Positions 1 through 12,500 of a stretch of 64,000 bases of DNA are shown in pieces. Origin of the DNA: Kudoa neothunni (taxonomy: Eukaryota > Cnidaria); contig OZ199838.1 of the NCBI GenBank assembly GCA_964304625.1, positions 6,014,001 to 6,078,000 on the forward strand. The letters are read 5' to 3'. Numbering within the stretch: the stretch's first letter is position 1; every line of letters starts with the position of its first letter. The notes beneath the pieces are model-generated. The model did not search any database and had not been told where the DNA came from. It was given only the letters and a program-made list of their open reading frames with translations. Position numbers and translations under genes: made by a program.

Positions 1-365
1 ATTTTTCATTATTTGATATCAGTTGTAAGAAATAAAAATCCTTCCGCCAATAAGAATTATTTAACGCTATTACGAATGACCAACTAGAATTACGTCTAAA
101 ATTTTTTGTTAACTATCACAACAATTCATACTAATAGTTTAATCGTTGTTTAAACTCAGAAAATATTGATAACTAAAAATATGTTTCATTTTAAGAAGGT
201 TGCATTTTGATCTTGAAATATTGTAAAATTAATTTTGTACAGGGCAGTAGTATAATCCTAATTGGAATGACAGCTTTTATGAAAAATTAAAGAATAAAAC
301 GTCGATTGAAAAATTAGGAGGCATAAATTTGGATATCCAAATATTTCAGTCGCAGAATAAAAAAC

Positions 366-2612
366 CTAGTCATTTCGGAGGTTTTTATTAGGTGAGGTCC
401 TTTTCTTCCGTCTTCCTCGACGGTGATTGACGCTTGCATGTGTTTCAGAAATCTTCAGTTCTATTAGTTTATCTCTTGATATTTTGTCGAAAAATATCAA
501 GCCCGCGGCTCTTTCAATATTTTGAAGAGGACAAGAGTAGTCATAAAATTTGGAATCTTCAGGCAGAGCAATATTCGGTATAACATAGCACTAATACACC
601 AATTATATGTTAGAAGTGAAAGCGTAACCATCACTTGAATCTCATAGGTGTCGTTGTGGTTAACGCCAAGTATTACTTTGAAGAAGTGGGTAGGCACAGC
701 AACTTCATTTTTCCCAATTACCTAAAGCCACTTCAATCAACACAAAGATAACATCGGAAATTAGATACTCTATAACTAACATAGCTATATCCATCTTCAT
801 GTTTCCTTCATTAATGAGAATAGATTTTTAGCAAATATATTCAATATACAAAATGTACATAGATAAAAATAATGGTCCTGAAACAACATAAACTTGTTTG
901 TATTGGCGAATCAACTGACGAGAATAATTTTCTAAATGAAGCCACACATGTTGATTGAAACCTCTACCTATCATTAATAAATAATGAAATAGATTCTAAT
1001 GTATTTCTCTTTAATGCAAATGATACCTATTTGAGGCGAAATGTTGCTCAGTAGAAAAGTAGTACAAACACGCTCTTGAGTAATTTTATGGTTATTTGCC
1101 GCGGCAAGATGGCCTCTCTGATAACCAGTTGATCTACACAAAATTTAAACTTCCATACCTTAAAATATTTAATAATTTGTTTAAATTATTTAAAAACGTT
1201 TTATTAGTATTTTTGGGGTTCGAAATAAAAATATTTCAATAATATTGCAATACGGGGAAAAACTTCCGAAAATTTTTCTGTCATTTATTTGGGTAATCAT
1301 TAAAAGTAAAAAAATTAATAGCCGCTTATATGGAAAGTATCTCGAGAGAAACGTAAACTGATGTGAAAATAATCCTCAATAATCCAATTCGGTACGATTG
1401 TACGGTAGTTCATGCAATTCTGCCAGAGTTAAAATTGAAATCCTATATTTTTAAATAAATATAAAACCATTTCAAGTATAATTTTACCTCAAAACAACCT
1501 AAGCAAGGTTAGGGTTATGGTAAGCAAATAAAATACTCCTGTTACGAGTATATCTAAGTTGTTAGAATTTTTGAAATTTAATTTTACTACAAAATTCAAC
1601 CTATGAGTAAATTAACATTTTAAATATTCTTAGGAGAATTATAGGCGCAAGTTTTTGACACAGTTTTTAAGATATGTTAAAGGAGTATTCTAATAATTCG
1701 ATTCCGATGTTTGAAATTTGTTGTAAAAAGATAAAATTTATCAAAACCCACAAGAGATAGATGTATTCTTAGTAAATATGCAGGATTCCAAATTCTGGTC
1801 TGTTCGATTCAAAGCGAAATAATACAAATATGATCCGAAACAAAATCCCAAAGATTAGTTGATTAGTTAACTTACCATTTCCTCAACAACGGACCAATAA
1901 AATCACATAATAACTTTATTTTCGGCTAATTTTAGATTACCTAGTTGTGATAACAAACAATGTGAAGTTAGATTAACAAAAAATCCTTAAACTAAACATT
2001 AAACTCGTTTTATCTACCCCGTTTTAGGTGATGCATTAAATGATAAATTACTTAAAATCATCATTTTTTGATTGAAAGAAAGGATGAATTTCTGGATCGG
2101 ACATAAAAATGCATTTCATTCGGTCAATATCATCATGAAAATCTGAATCCAGACGATCTTTTGTCAACATCTTGAACAGAAGATAAATCTATGCAATTTC
2201 TTGTCTCAGGATTACTTCCAGCACCCAATTAGGCTGTTTAAGTCGATTCGAATATGAAATTATGTAATCTTCCCGAAGAAGTAAATTCTCATCACCTTGA
2301 TTGATAGACCACATCGTTAGAATCGGAACATATTGAGATTTTATATTTACCGGGAACTCCATATTTTGTTAAATCGTCAACATTTTCGATTGTTGGAGGT
2401 TTGATTTTTCGAATTTTCACTTTTTCTAATGCATCACTTTGCCGAATGGGCGTTTTAAAAGTATTTTTCCGACTAAATATGACATCATAAATTAACAGGG
2501 TACGCACATAACTGGATTACCATTGTTCGAATAAATAAGCTAGAAGAACCCCAGCAGAAAAACTAAAAAAAACACCGATGGCACTTCGGGTAATTCCAAC
2601 CAGTTTGGTCAT
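366..2612 (-). CDS. ENDOG: Endonuclease G-like mitochondrial nuclease, nine exons
   Basis: Sugar-non-specific DNA/RNA endonuclease of the EndoG/EXOG (beta-beta-alpha metal) family, normally in mitochondria. Nine exons join in frame: 2521-2612, 2351-2472, 2216-2295, 2052-2170, 1027-1133, 859-967, 769-805, 635-721 and 366-590. They total 978 nt, 325 aa, a normal EndoG length. The start encodes a basic then hydrophobic segment (MTKLVGITRSAIGVFF, then AGVLLAYLF), fitting an import signal or membrane anchor. Family landmarks in order are DLTKYGVPG, QPNWVLE, GYQRGHLAAANNHK, LSNISPQ, YVVSGPLFL, VIGKNEVAVPTHFFKV, YVIPN and IERAAGLIF. The usual DRGH reads QRGH; EXOG has SRGH, so the aspartate is not universal, and His and the downstream Asn are kept. 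Introns are 44-59 nt except one of about 920 nt (1134-2051). Recognition is strong; an EXOG-type assignment is the alternative. Confidence 0.9.
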
Positions 2613-5037
2613 TACCCTAGACTTGCTTCGAGGAATGCTCGCGCTTCATTCGTTAATCTATAAATTTGGCCCACTAAGTCACTTCATGTTAAACTTCATT
2701 CCAGTGTATCTTAATTTTGTAAAAAATCGATGTATCATTCAAAAAATATTTTTATTTGAAAAATTAACAAATTCGTCTCCCTATTTTACACCCTTTAAAT
2801 ATAACAAAAGAATTTAATATTAAATTCCAATGGATATTGGGATGTAAAATATCTCAGTGTCGTTTCAAGATAAGTTGTTTTCATCAGTACAGAATTAAAA
2901 AATTTAACTACCATTTAATTGATCTATATAAGTATAATTCTAAAATATTCATTCCATTTTAAATATGCCATATTTTTAATTCGAAGCAATAAGAAAACTA
3001 TTTATTGTTTGTAATTTTAAATTCTTAAAGGATCAATTATAATATTATCGTTTGCGCACATAACACGAAATAAAAATTTGTCAATATTTTTATATCGCAT
3101 TTATTTAGATGGAACCATTAAAAAATTTAGTATATATTCAAGTTAGAGATAAAAGTTCACCTGTAGTACCATTATGATTTCAATAATGAAGGCACTTAAC
3201 AACAAATATGTTATACATTTTTTACTACTTAAATCACATTAAATATTTGCCGGATTTATTGTTAATGATTTTTCATCGCTATTGTATTAATAATTTGTTA
3301 ATTATTAGTACAATTAATTAAAATTTATAATATAGAGATATAACATTGGAAAATAAAAATTAAAGCTTTGACTTATCTAATCGGTCTTAAAATGCTGATA
3401 AAATTGAATGTTACTCCATAAATAATGTTTTGTTAAAACAGTTGCTACAAAAACATTTTATACGCTTTATAACCGATAGGGAACTGGATAACCACAATTT
3501 AGATCGTGTTTATACGTTTGTTTCAACTTTAAATGCGAAATGCATTAAAATGTATTATTTTATTCAAACAATGAAATTTAAAATAAATCATTTACATTAA
3601 ATTATTAAAGGCGAAATATATTTTATTCGTGAAAAATAATAACCATTAGAGAGCAAAAGAGTTAATTTAAAGACATGTGCACACAACAAAATATGTTTCC
3701 AAGTAAAAACGTTTTGATTATGATATTGATTAAGTATTTAATTCGTGAACTTTATATTTATCGTTCGATAATTTTCACGATTAATTTAATAAATGAAAAA
3801 TAATAAAATGTTTGAATGTTATGTGTACTATAATAATTCACCTAATTCGTTAACTTACAAGGTAGTCAAAGTTTTCCATAATTACAATGCCACCTCGGAT
3901 TTCGACCATAATCCGTTATAGAAGTGTTTTAGAAGTCCAAATAATTTTTTCCCACGCAAAATATTGAAAATTAGTTTATTCCGTTACCGCTCATCAAATA
4001 AATGACTATTTTTAGTCTTATTTATTAAACACAAGAATGTCTTGTGTTTACAAAATATAAAATATAACAACCAAATATTAAATACAATAATAAAAATGAA
4101 ATATTGGATAAATATTTTTTGGTGTCATACGATACAACACAAAGGGTTCTTTTTCGATGACTTTCGCACAATTTGATTGAGCGAATTATCTTCTAGAATT
4201 TCTTTTCTTTACTGTTTTTTGGCCCAACTGGATTTGCTCTGAATACCCCTTCTTTACGCGTTCGAATTCAAAAGTGTTTCTGACTCAATATTTAAGGCCG
4301 AACTCCGCTCCGAGGCTGCGCTATATAAATGTAAGTTCGTAGAAAAATACCCTCAAATTTTCCTCCGTTAAAACATACGCGTATGATTAATATTGGGAGA
4401 TCTAATATTTGATAGTCAACCAACAAATATGTCGTAATAAAATATTTCTAAAAAAGAGCCTTCTTTATTTTATCGAAAATTAAAATAATTCTTTACGACA
4501 TTAAATGTCCTTAATTAATATAAAAATTAGTTATTACATGATTTATATTAATTTTTTAATTAAAACAGCTTTAAGTCCATCATTGATTTATTACGACCGA
4601 TTTAAAATATCGTAATTTGAATTCTATGCATGAATGCGATTAATCTTTTAGTACAATTATTTATACAAACATATAAAATCTTAACCAATTCGTAAAATTT
4701 ATTTAATAAATTTTAAGTTTTAAAACTCGGATTTATTTATTATGGCTTAAATTCCCTTGCGATACGCGAAAAAATTAAAAATCTTCATAACAAGGCCAAA
4801 AATATTATAAAGGAACTTAGTCTAATTTAATAATTAATAAAAAAGTAAATAATATCTAAAAGTACAAATAGAGAACAATGCTTTAAGCATAAAAATCCAA
4901 CTCTAAAACTTCACCATTTTAAAAATCTAAAAAAACTCAACCTAGTAATTTTCGTCTTATTGAGGTAGATGCCACTTGCTGTTTTGGCAGCATCGGTTAA
5001 ATTGTTGACGGTTTTTGAATGGAATCTTGAAGGTCTT
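2613..5037. other. Gene-free AT-rich intergenic stretch
   Basis: Between the start of the endonuclease G gene and the stop codon of the catenin-like gene I find no coding exon with family resemblance and no clear repeat. Most of it is very A+T-rich with short runs of A or T. A slightly more mixed patch near 4130-4330 has no supported reading frame. Confidence 0.5.
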
Positions 5038-7122
5038 TTATTGCTGACATGAAAGACTTGGTATTACCCCGAGAGTTGCCAATTGGATTGATCTAACGGA
5101 AAAATACAATCTGTTCGATAAGACTAAAAAAATTCACATCAATATTCAGCTTATACTGAACCTTGGCACTGTGTGTTAGCCTCAGCAGATTGATAACGGT
5201 TTTCAGAATGTTACTGGAGGAGACAATAAGGGATGAAGCCATTTGACTGGCTTCATTGTGATCACTTTGGCCTTTGTAGCCAGAATACACTGATCCGTAA
5301 TTCACCTTGGAAATCATCAACAACTGTTGCAAAAATAATGGAAGTTCTTCCGTCAAGTTAGTGATCTCAGATTTGGTTGTACCTTTTTGGCACTAAATCA
5401 TTGGTGAGTTTTTGTGAAATAGAAATTTTTAATTAACACAATTACTTGGTTTGCTATTTTGGAGCACAATGCTATCATATCCTCACCAAGCCGCTTTATT
5501 TCTCGACAGTTGTTTATGATATCTTTATCAGTAATTAGAGGGCCTTCGCTTCGAGTGAGATCAACAATATGGGAGACTAAAAAGCTAATTTTTTTGGCCA
5601 GCGCCAATATGCCATAATCAGCATTAGGATTGTCGCTAGAGGCTGGATCGATTTTGTCACTCATGAGTGCATCATGTGCATTGATCGAGATAGATTTGCG
5701 TAATTGGCTAAGGAAGTCGCTTTGTAATTGGTCAAACTCTTTGTTGAGTTTATTGATTTTATCGCCATCATGTTTTTTGATTTTTTTGATGAGACTGTGA
5801 ATGTTATTCTGAGAATCCGTGGTATTTGTAATTGTTTCATTTGTAGAGGTATTACTCACAAATAGAGATGAATCTGAATTTGATGGCTGAGTCCCTATAA
5901 TGATTTCCCAATCAATTACAGCAACAAAAAGTAGATCTACTTATGTATTCAACCAAGTGGATTGGAACAGTAGGTGCAACCTTGACACATCTAAAATTGT
6001 CCCCTTTCTTGACTGCTTCGCTATTAACAAAAATAGCTGAAAAGTTATCTTGTGGATGTATATTGTTTGATGGAAAATCAAAAAACTGAGACACACTTTC
6101 CAAGGAATCACCTTAAACCAAAAATGATAAATATCCATTTGGTAAACATATGCAAGTTTACCAATTCCATGCGTAAAAACAAAACAACACACGCTTCCTA
6201 TGGTTAGACCACCAATAAACTCTTCGATTTCTGCCGCTTTTACTTCAACCAAATTACCATAGTGAGGATTTTGAAGGTTCTCAAACACATAACAATGACC
6301 ACAACCAGCGTTATTATTGGTGCCGTCAAAGACCCCTTTGTTTACAGAGTTCATGTATTCAACTCCATTTATGGTGATGGATGTAAGGAAAGGAATAGGC
6401 GTATTATTATATAGAGTTTGTAGACTGACAGCGGATGAAGACGAATGGTTCGTCTGTTTAATTTCAACTTTTACCACCTCACCATATGCTAATGGTGTAG
6501 GAATATTATCGTTATAAATGTGGGAAAGCTTTGAAGCGTTGATAACGCTCGATTGGGCATGATACCAACTGATATATCGGTGTGTAGAAACATAACCAAC
6601 AAAAATGGCACTATTCAAACTGACGTCGTCGCCTGTGGATGGTGTGTAATTTTTTTGGAACTTGGAGAAAATCTGGCAGTCAATTAGAGTAAAATAATTG
6701 ATCAGATTGTCTGGGATTTTTGAATCTAAAGAAATTTTTTACGATTTTAATATATATCGTAATTGTAGATGAGTTACTTGTAGGATTAATGACTGAAACC
6801 ACCAAAAGTGTGCGTGGTGTCAAACACTTGAGGAAGTTGATAATTTCGGCATCTTCCAGTTGATAAACTCTCACATCAATCACGGAATTACCAAATTCGT
6901 TGACAACCACAAAACACACGCAAGGATCATATTCGATGACGCATGCTGTGTTGTTGATGGAAATTTTAGAGCTTATGACGTTGGATGCTATCGTATTGTC
7001 GCACACCTGTTCCACACATAGTTTAACCGTCGCTATAATTTAAGTTAATGGGTTATTAAATGATCTGCAATGTGCATACTTGTGGGGGCTGGAGCTGATA
7101 ACTTGTCGAGTGGGTTATTCAT
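5038..7122 (-). CDS. ILEI/FAM3-like domains joined to an alpha-catenin/vinculin-type C-terminal bundle
   Basis: Seven exons join in frame: 7080-7122, 6778-7032, 6162-6710, 5941-6111, 5446-5894, 5157-5392 and 5038-5092. They total 1758 nt, 585 aa. Residues about 15-150 and 160-330 resemble two ILEI/FAM3-like modules (VCFVVVNEFGNSVIDVRVY then TLLVVSV; SITINGVEYM then GCGHCYVF), a family usually extracellular or luminal. From about residue 430 it resembles the C-terminal actin-binding bundle of alpha-catenin, alpha-catulin and vinculin: ADYGILALAKKISFLVSHIV, LTRSEGPLITDKDI, LGEDMIALCSKIANQC. The link is a 46-nt GT-AG intron (5895-5940) of local size. No signal peptide is visible at the chosen ATG (7122). 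An acceptor-like site just upstream keeps the frame open, so the 5' end may be longer. Alternatively there are two genes: an ILEI-like one stopping at 5912 and a catenin-like one starting near 5859. Catenin resemblance is good; ILEI is moderate. Confidence 0.6.
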
Positions 7123-7388
7123 CTTATGAATAAGATTCTAAAATAATAAAAATCACAGATTTCGCAAACAATTAGTTTGAATACATGTATATTGTAGAGT
7201 GAAGTGAAATCATGTAACTCGGATTGAATCTAAAACGCGTCCATAACCAAGAAAATAAACGGTATAATTACATTCGAGCACAAGCGCTCAAATTTTTCAA
7301 GGTAGTTCTCCGGCAACATTACGCTGGGATTGTTGGTTATAAAATGATGTACCGAAACAAATGCACGATAAAATTTTCTAATAGCTAT

Positions 7389-9580
7389 CACATGGAATTA
7401 GCGAATGAAATGACAGATCGATAAGTACATTTATTTTTAAAGTTTTGTATTTTATTTAAGACTACTTGAGAATGATCATTGTTTTGATCATACAATAACT
7501 TGTCTCTCACAAAACACAGCATATAATCCAATAGAGCAGCGATCGATACAGATTTTGAGTGGAAAAGTTCGGCCTTCCCAGTGCTGATCGATCTTATGGC
7601 TTCTTTGGCAGCTGAAAAATACAGATCCTCTATATAAAGTTGCCAATTCAGTTCAAATGTGTATTATTGTTTACCTAACAGCGCGAAATAATCACCAAAA
7701 TTTATTGTTCGATGCAAATCAGCGAGGTATTTGTAGTAAATCTGATGCCACAATGAGCTTAGGTAGTTCACCATGGAATAGTAGAGACTACAATCTTTAA
7801 CACAGTTCAAGCTGAACCAGTGTTCGATAACAAACAAAATCTAACATAATATAAAATAACATCTGTATAAGCATTTAAAAAAAGATTGAAGTACTTGCTT
7901 GGACACAAAACTAACTTTGTCAGAAGTAAACAACAGTTCTGCAGCTTGGGTTTCATCCGTAGCCAACAACGACATTATTCCTGCATTCTAAATCAGTACG
8001 AATAATAAAACGAAATTAAGTTTAATCAGTACGTTTGTCAGCGTGGAAAACAAATCTCGAAAATTGTTGAATAATGGCTCTTGGCTGTTAGATTTTTTGA
8101 TAGTAGAAATCAGCGAGTTGAATTGATAGAGGGTTGATTTTAAGGTGTTACCAATAGAGACCATAACTTCCGCTTTCAACTATATTCGCAATAGTTTAGT
8201 ACCATTTACAATTATAACTCTCATTACTTTAGCGAGAAACAACTCCAAGCTATCTACAGCCAAAACAATTTCATCCCACTGAAAGTTATTCTTTTCTACC
8301 TAAATGGAATCAACTTATATAAATGTGATGGTTGAGGTTAAAAATTCACCTCGTGTTGACAATCTCGTAGGAGTTGCCTAGTATCGTCATAGTTGGATTT
8401 GATGTCAACATGAGTAGCGGCTAACGAAAGTAATAACTCTTCAAGAATTTTAAGTTTGGAATTTAGTATGGATAGGTCATCTGAAGTCAAATTTTTGTCA
8501 TTCAATTGAGTTTTCACATAGTGAATGGTGGAATAAATAGATATGGAAGAATTGAGTTTGTGGAGAGTGATTTGATGGACGGAATTTCTAGTAAGGTCCA
8601 GTTGATCGACACACATTGAGATAGCTTCGATTCTTTTACCATGTCCACCCTAGTAAAACAATATTTGGTAAGAACTAAGAATATAATTGATAATAAAATG
8701 TAATTTAGACTTAAATATAAAAATTAATGAAAGAAAGCACAGCCTTGTAGCTGAAAATACCTTGAAATTGGAAATATATTTCAACTGGAGAGTGGAGCAG
8801 GAAAAAAAGAACAAATGTTTCAGTAGGTTATCAATTCGTTCGGCTTTCGTGAACTAATCAATGAGTCTATAACGTTTCAGTGAATGTGAAAATGTTACAT
8901 GAACAACGTCGTATATCATGTGAATAAGTTGAATGGATTGATTAGTTAGATGGTTCACCTTTTGGTTGAATATCTCATCTCTTTGCCATCTTGATACTTC
9001 GTTGAGTTGAATGTAGCGTTCTCGGATCTATGCATATACATCAATATCAAATGTTTAGGGGATATTTCTATAAACTGTACTTTTGCAATCATTCTAATGG
9101 TTGAATCCGTGTGATTACTGTAGAAAACCTCACAGATACGTGACGAATTATCAAGATATTTTTTCAATGAATCTATCAGACATTTTTTATGGCTTGGTTT
9201 CAGCGGCTCCGAGAGAAACACAAGCAAATTTTTAACAAGATATTTGTCTGTTAAATAGTAAGTTTGATAGCAGCTGCCACACATAGTTATAGAGTTAATT
9301 ACACTTGGCCGTTGCGTCACTGATAAGACTGGTGAAAAGAGTTTGATCTGATTTGAAATGGACCAACTGTTTCTCAATTAGATTCTGTTGTTGAGCTATC
9401 CCACTTATGATATTGTTGGACTTTGTGGACAGTCCGAATGTGGCACATTTAGGAGGTTGACTGAGTTGATCGATCTACAAATATTCACAATCAAAATTCA
9501 TCAACCACGCCTGTTCGAAATTAGCATAAAACACTAACATATTCTCGCGAAATCACATTAACAGCTCTCATTTCACACAT
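7389..9580 (-). CDS. Unrecognised helix-rich protein, about eleven exons
   Basis: A chain of short exons on the minus strand with open frames and consistent GT-AG junctions. The likely start is ATG 9578-9580 (MCEMRAVNVISREY), spliced by a 64-nt intron to an exon whose upper edge is 9474. The last exon ends at TGA 7389-7391. The protein, of several hundred residues, is predicted mostly helical, rich in Leu, Ser and Asn, with no signal peptide, membrane segment or catalytic motif that I can see. Typical stretches are KNLLVFLSEPLK, RERYIQLNEVSRWQ, LDLTRNSVHQITLHKL and EHWFSLNCVKDCSLYY. I do not recognise the family. It ends some 270 nt before the catenin-like gene on the same strand. A single transcript joining both, with this part forming N-terminal helical bundles, cannot be excluded. 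Exon edges in the middle are approximate. Confidence 0.5.
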
Positions 9581-12500
9581 TTAATCGGTAAAATAAAAAA
9601 CAAAATATTGCGACTCTATAGGGGTACGCTACAAAGAGACTCCAAATAGATTAGCGTCACCTTACTAATATAATAGATCTAGGTGGTGCAGCGATGTCGG
9701 AACGTCTAACGAATTCTTTTAGCAAGGAGGTGGACAGTGAAAGCGCACATCCGCGAATACATTAAGACCGTTATTAGTCTAATACAATCTCACTTTATAA
9801 TTAGTCAACATAAATTATTCGGATTTTCGATTTAACCTAATCACCATCACTATAGTCATAGGAGTGTCGTTAGCGTAAGCAACGATGTAGGCGGCAGCCG
9901 ACAAAGAATGCGGCTACTGTCCAATTTGAATTTTGTCGATAGTCTAAAAACCCTTTCCGATAAATAACGTAGAAATAAATTATTTTTTTCTTTTGTTATG
10001 CTTGAAATATTCAATCAAAAATCTAAAATAATTTCTTAGTATTTACCTATCATTCCATATTTGTTTATCTAGGTTGGATCTCATTTAATCTCCTGATGCT
10101 AAAAATCCTTCTGTGATATATTTAGTTGACATTTTGGGTGAATAATAATGTAGATGGAAACTAAAAAAATAATTGTGGTTTTTGATTGACATTGAATTAT
10201 TCAAGTTTTGGGTTTTTATTATGAGCCTTTTACTCTTTTTATCGGCAAAAGCTCTTTAAAAATGATCCCTCTTCCAATTTATTAGTTTTATTCGCTATAT
10301 CAATTAAATAATCGAAGTAATTCTTGTTCCTACTTTAATAATACGTAAAAATTTGATTTGGCCATCACAGAGAACATTTTCCGTTTTTTATCTAGTAGAT
10401 TGAGTACATATTGTTACGAAATCAGTTAGATTTGTGATCTAACTGTTTTTAATGATTCCATTATTAAGTACTCCAATCAAAAAGTAAAAATTAATGATTA
10501 TTATTAATATGAACACATATTTTTGAATGAACAAACCAAATTATTTATTTTTACCATTTAATTTGATATAAAAACATTCGATGCATTTTTTGAATATCAT
10601 AAAACATAATCCATTGGAAAAAAATTCAAAAAAGTACAAATTTATTTGATCTAAGATAACGATTTTTGTGTATAAATTATAATAAAATAAAAAAATGTGA
10701 TGTATTATGCAGTAAACCTTCACTTTAAACCATTAAAAATATCGATTCTTGTTTTCACATAGATCGCATGATAAAATTATTTTAATCGTATTTTGTAGAA
10801 AATAAAAAAACTTAAAATAAAGCATACAATTAAAATCAATAATGGGCGATATCACTATAGATCAACTTCCGCTAATATTTCCTATGCGACCGAACCCTTC
10901 CTGTTTTATAATAAATTTCCTCGAAACCGTCTGATTTAAAGTACTTTGAGATTATTGTTTAGTCGTGGAGGAATTTAATCCTGTATAGTTTATATACGCG
11001 TAAGCCATGTTACTCCCAAACAATTCCTATTTTTAAGGCGAACGATTCTACCACTAAATACGAACTCTTATATTTGTTGCGTGATTATTTTAATTTCGAA
11101 AAAAATTCCCTAATGCGCAGAATAACAATATAATCTATTGATGGGATAATGTTGTAAGCCTTCAAAAAAATACATAATAAAAGGAAATATTTAATCTTAA
11201 TAATCTTTATTTATTATGATATGAATAGATTTTTCATAGTAATCGTTCAAAGAATTTTTATATTGGGGCGATTTTAGGAAAAAACAATACTTACACATAT
11301 TCGAAATTAAATGATCTCTTTTAAATATTATTTATAACCTTATAGCAATTTTTCAAAAAATTTTTCATAAGGGAGTAAATAAGTAAAAAAATTCGTGGAG
11401 AGATTCGGGAATTAATTAATTAAATTTGTGAGATTAAAGGATTTGAATATTTATATAGTCCTGATAAATAAAATTTCCTCCAAGTTCGCCTCATAATGTT
11501 AATTTCAAATAATCCAAAAATAAATTTCTAAACAGAGATATGTTAAAATTATAACTAATAGTATTTAATTTAAATTTAACTCCAAATAAATAAAGAATAC
11601 CTTGTTTACAAAGTTATTTCAAGAAAGGTCAAAAATATAAGGCGTATTAAGATTTAATACGCATAAAAGAATCAGAATCAATATAACAAATAGTTTCGAT
11701 TTTCGGTAGTTACAAGGGTATTTTAAGTAAACGGAAGGCAACAATTCAGATAGCTCAATCAAGTATGCAACAGCAATCTTAAAATCAATATGGCATCAAA
11801 TATATGCTATGGTAACGTCAAAACGTACAGAAACCCTTTCTTAAATTCCCATCTCAGCTCCCCTTTCCCATAAAAAAGATAGCATAATAGAAGCACGCAA
11901 CGAATAGTTACCTGATCGCTTGCTTGATTTATTGATGAAATTTCCAACCAAGAACAACACCTCATTGCCTAACAAGAGTGATAAGATAGCGGTCAATTCT
12001 GAACAGATTTAAGACTACAACAAAATCTTGTAGGATCAATCGATTGTAGGGCCACACTGTTTGTTAGAGTATTCCCGTGAGAGTAGTAACACAGGATATA
12101 CGCTCAATTAAACAAAACACCTTTTACAAGGTGATTCACAACAAGAAAACACCTGACAACACTAAATTAACTGAAAACTATTTGATTTGGGTGTGGAATA
12201 GTTTTTAAGGATTTTCGGAATTGGTTTTACGGTACTTAGATTTCTACCTTAATTCAAGTTTAATCTGGCTTTATCACTATTTTTATACCTCCGTATAACA
12301 ACCGACTATGATATCCAGTTATCTCTGCAGTATCATACTTTCATTGCATCATGTTGAAAGAAATAATATTTTTCTACCATACACAAAATTAAACTTCTCA
12401 AAATTCTCTAATGGTATCCACAAATCCCTACAGGCGTAGGTGCGATAGATTCGATCGTGTAGGTGTTGTTTGTGAAGTCTTCACAGGTCCAATATATCCA

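Noticed and set aside
4997-5092. Longer catenin-like C-terminus ending at 4997
   Set aside because: It needs a donor that lacks GT at the right position; the phase-consistent model stops at 5038.
5912-6103. ILEI-like frame ending at its own stop (RSTFCCCN)
   Set aside because: The last codons are better explained as a 46-nt intron of normal local type, though a separate gene is not fully excluded.
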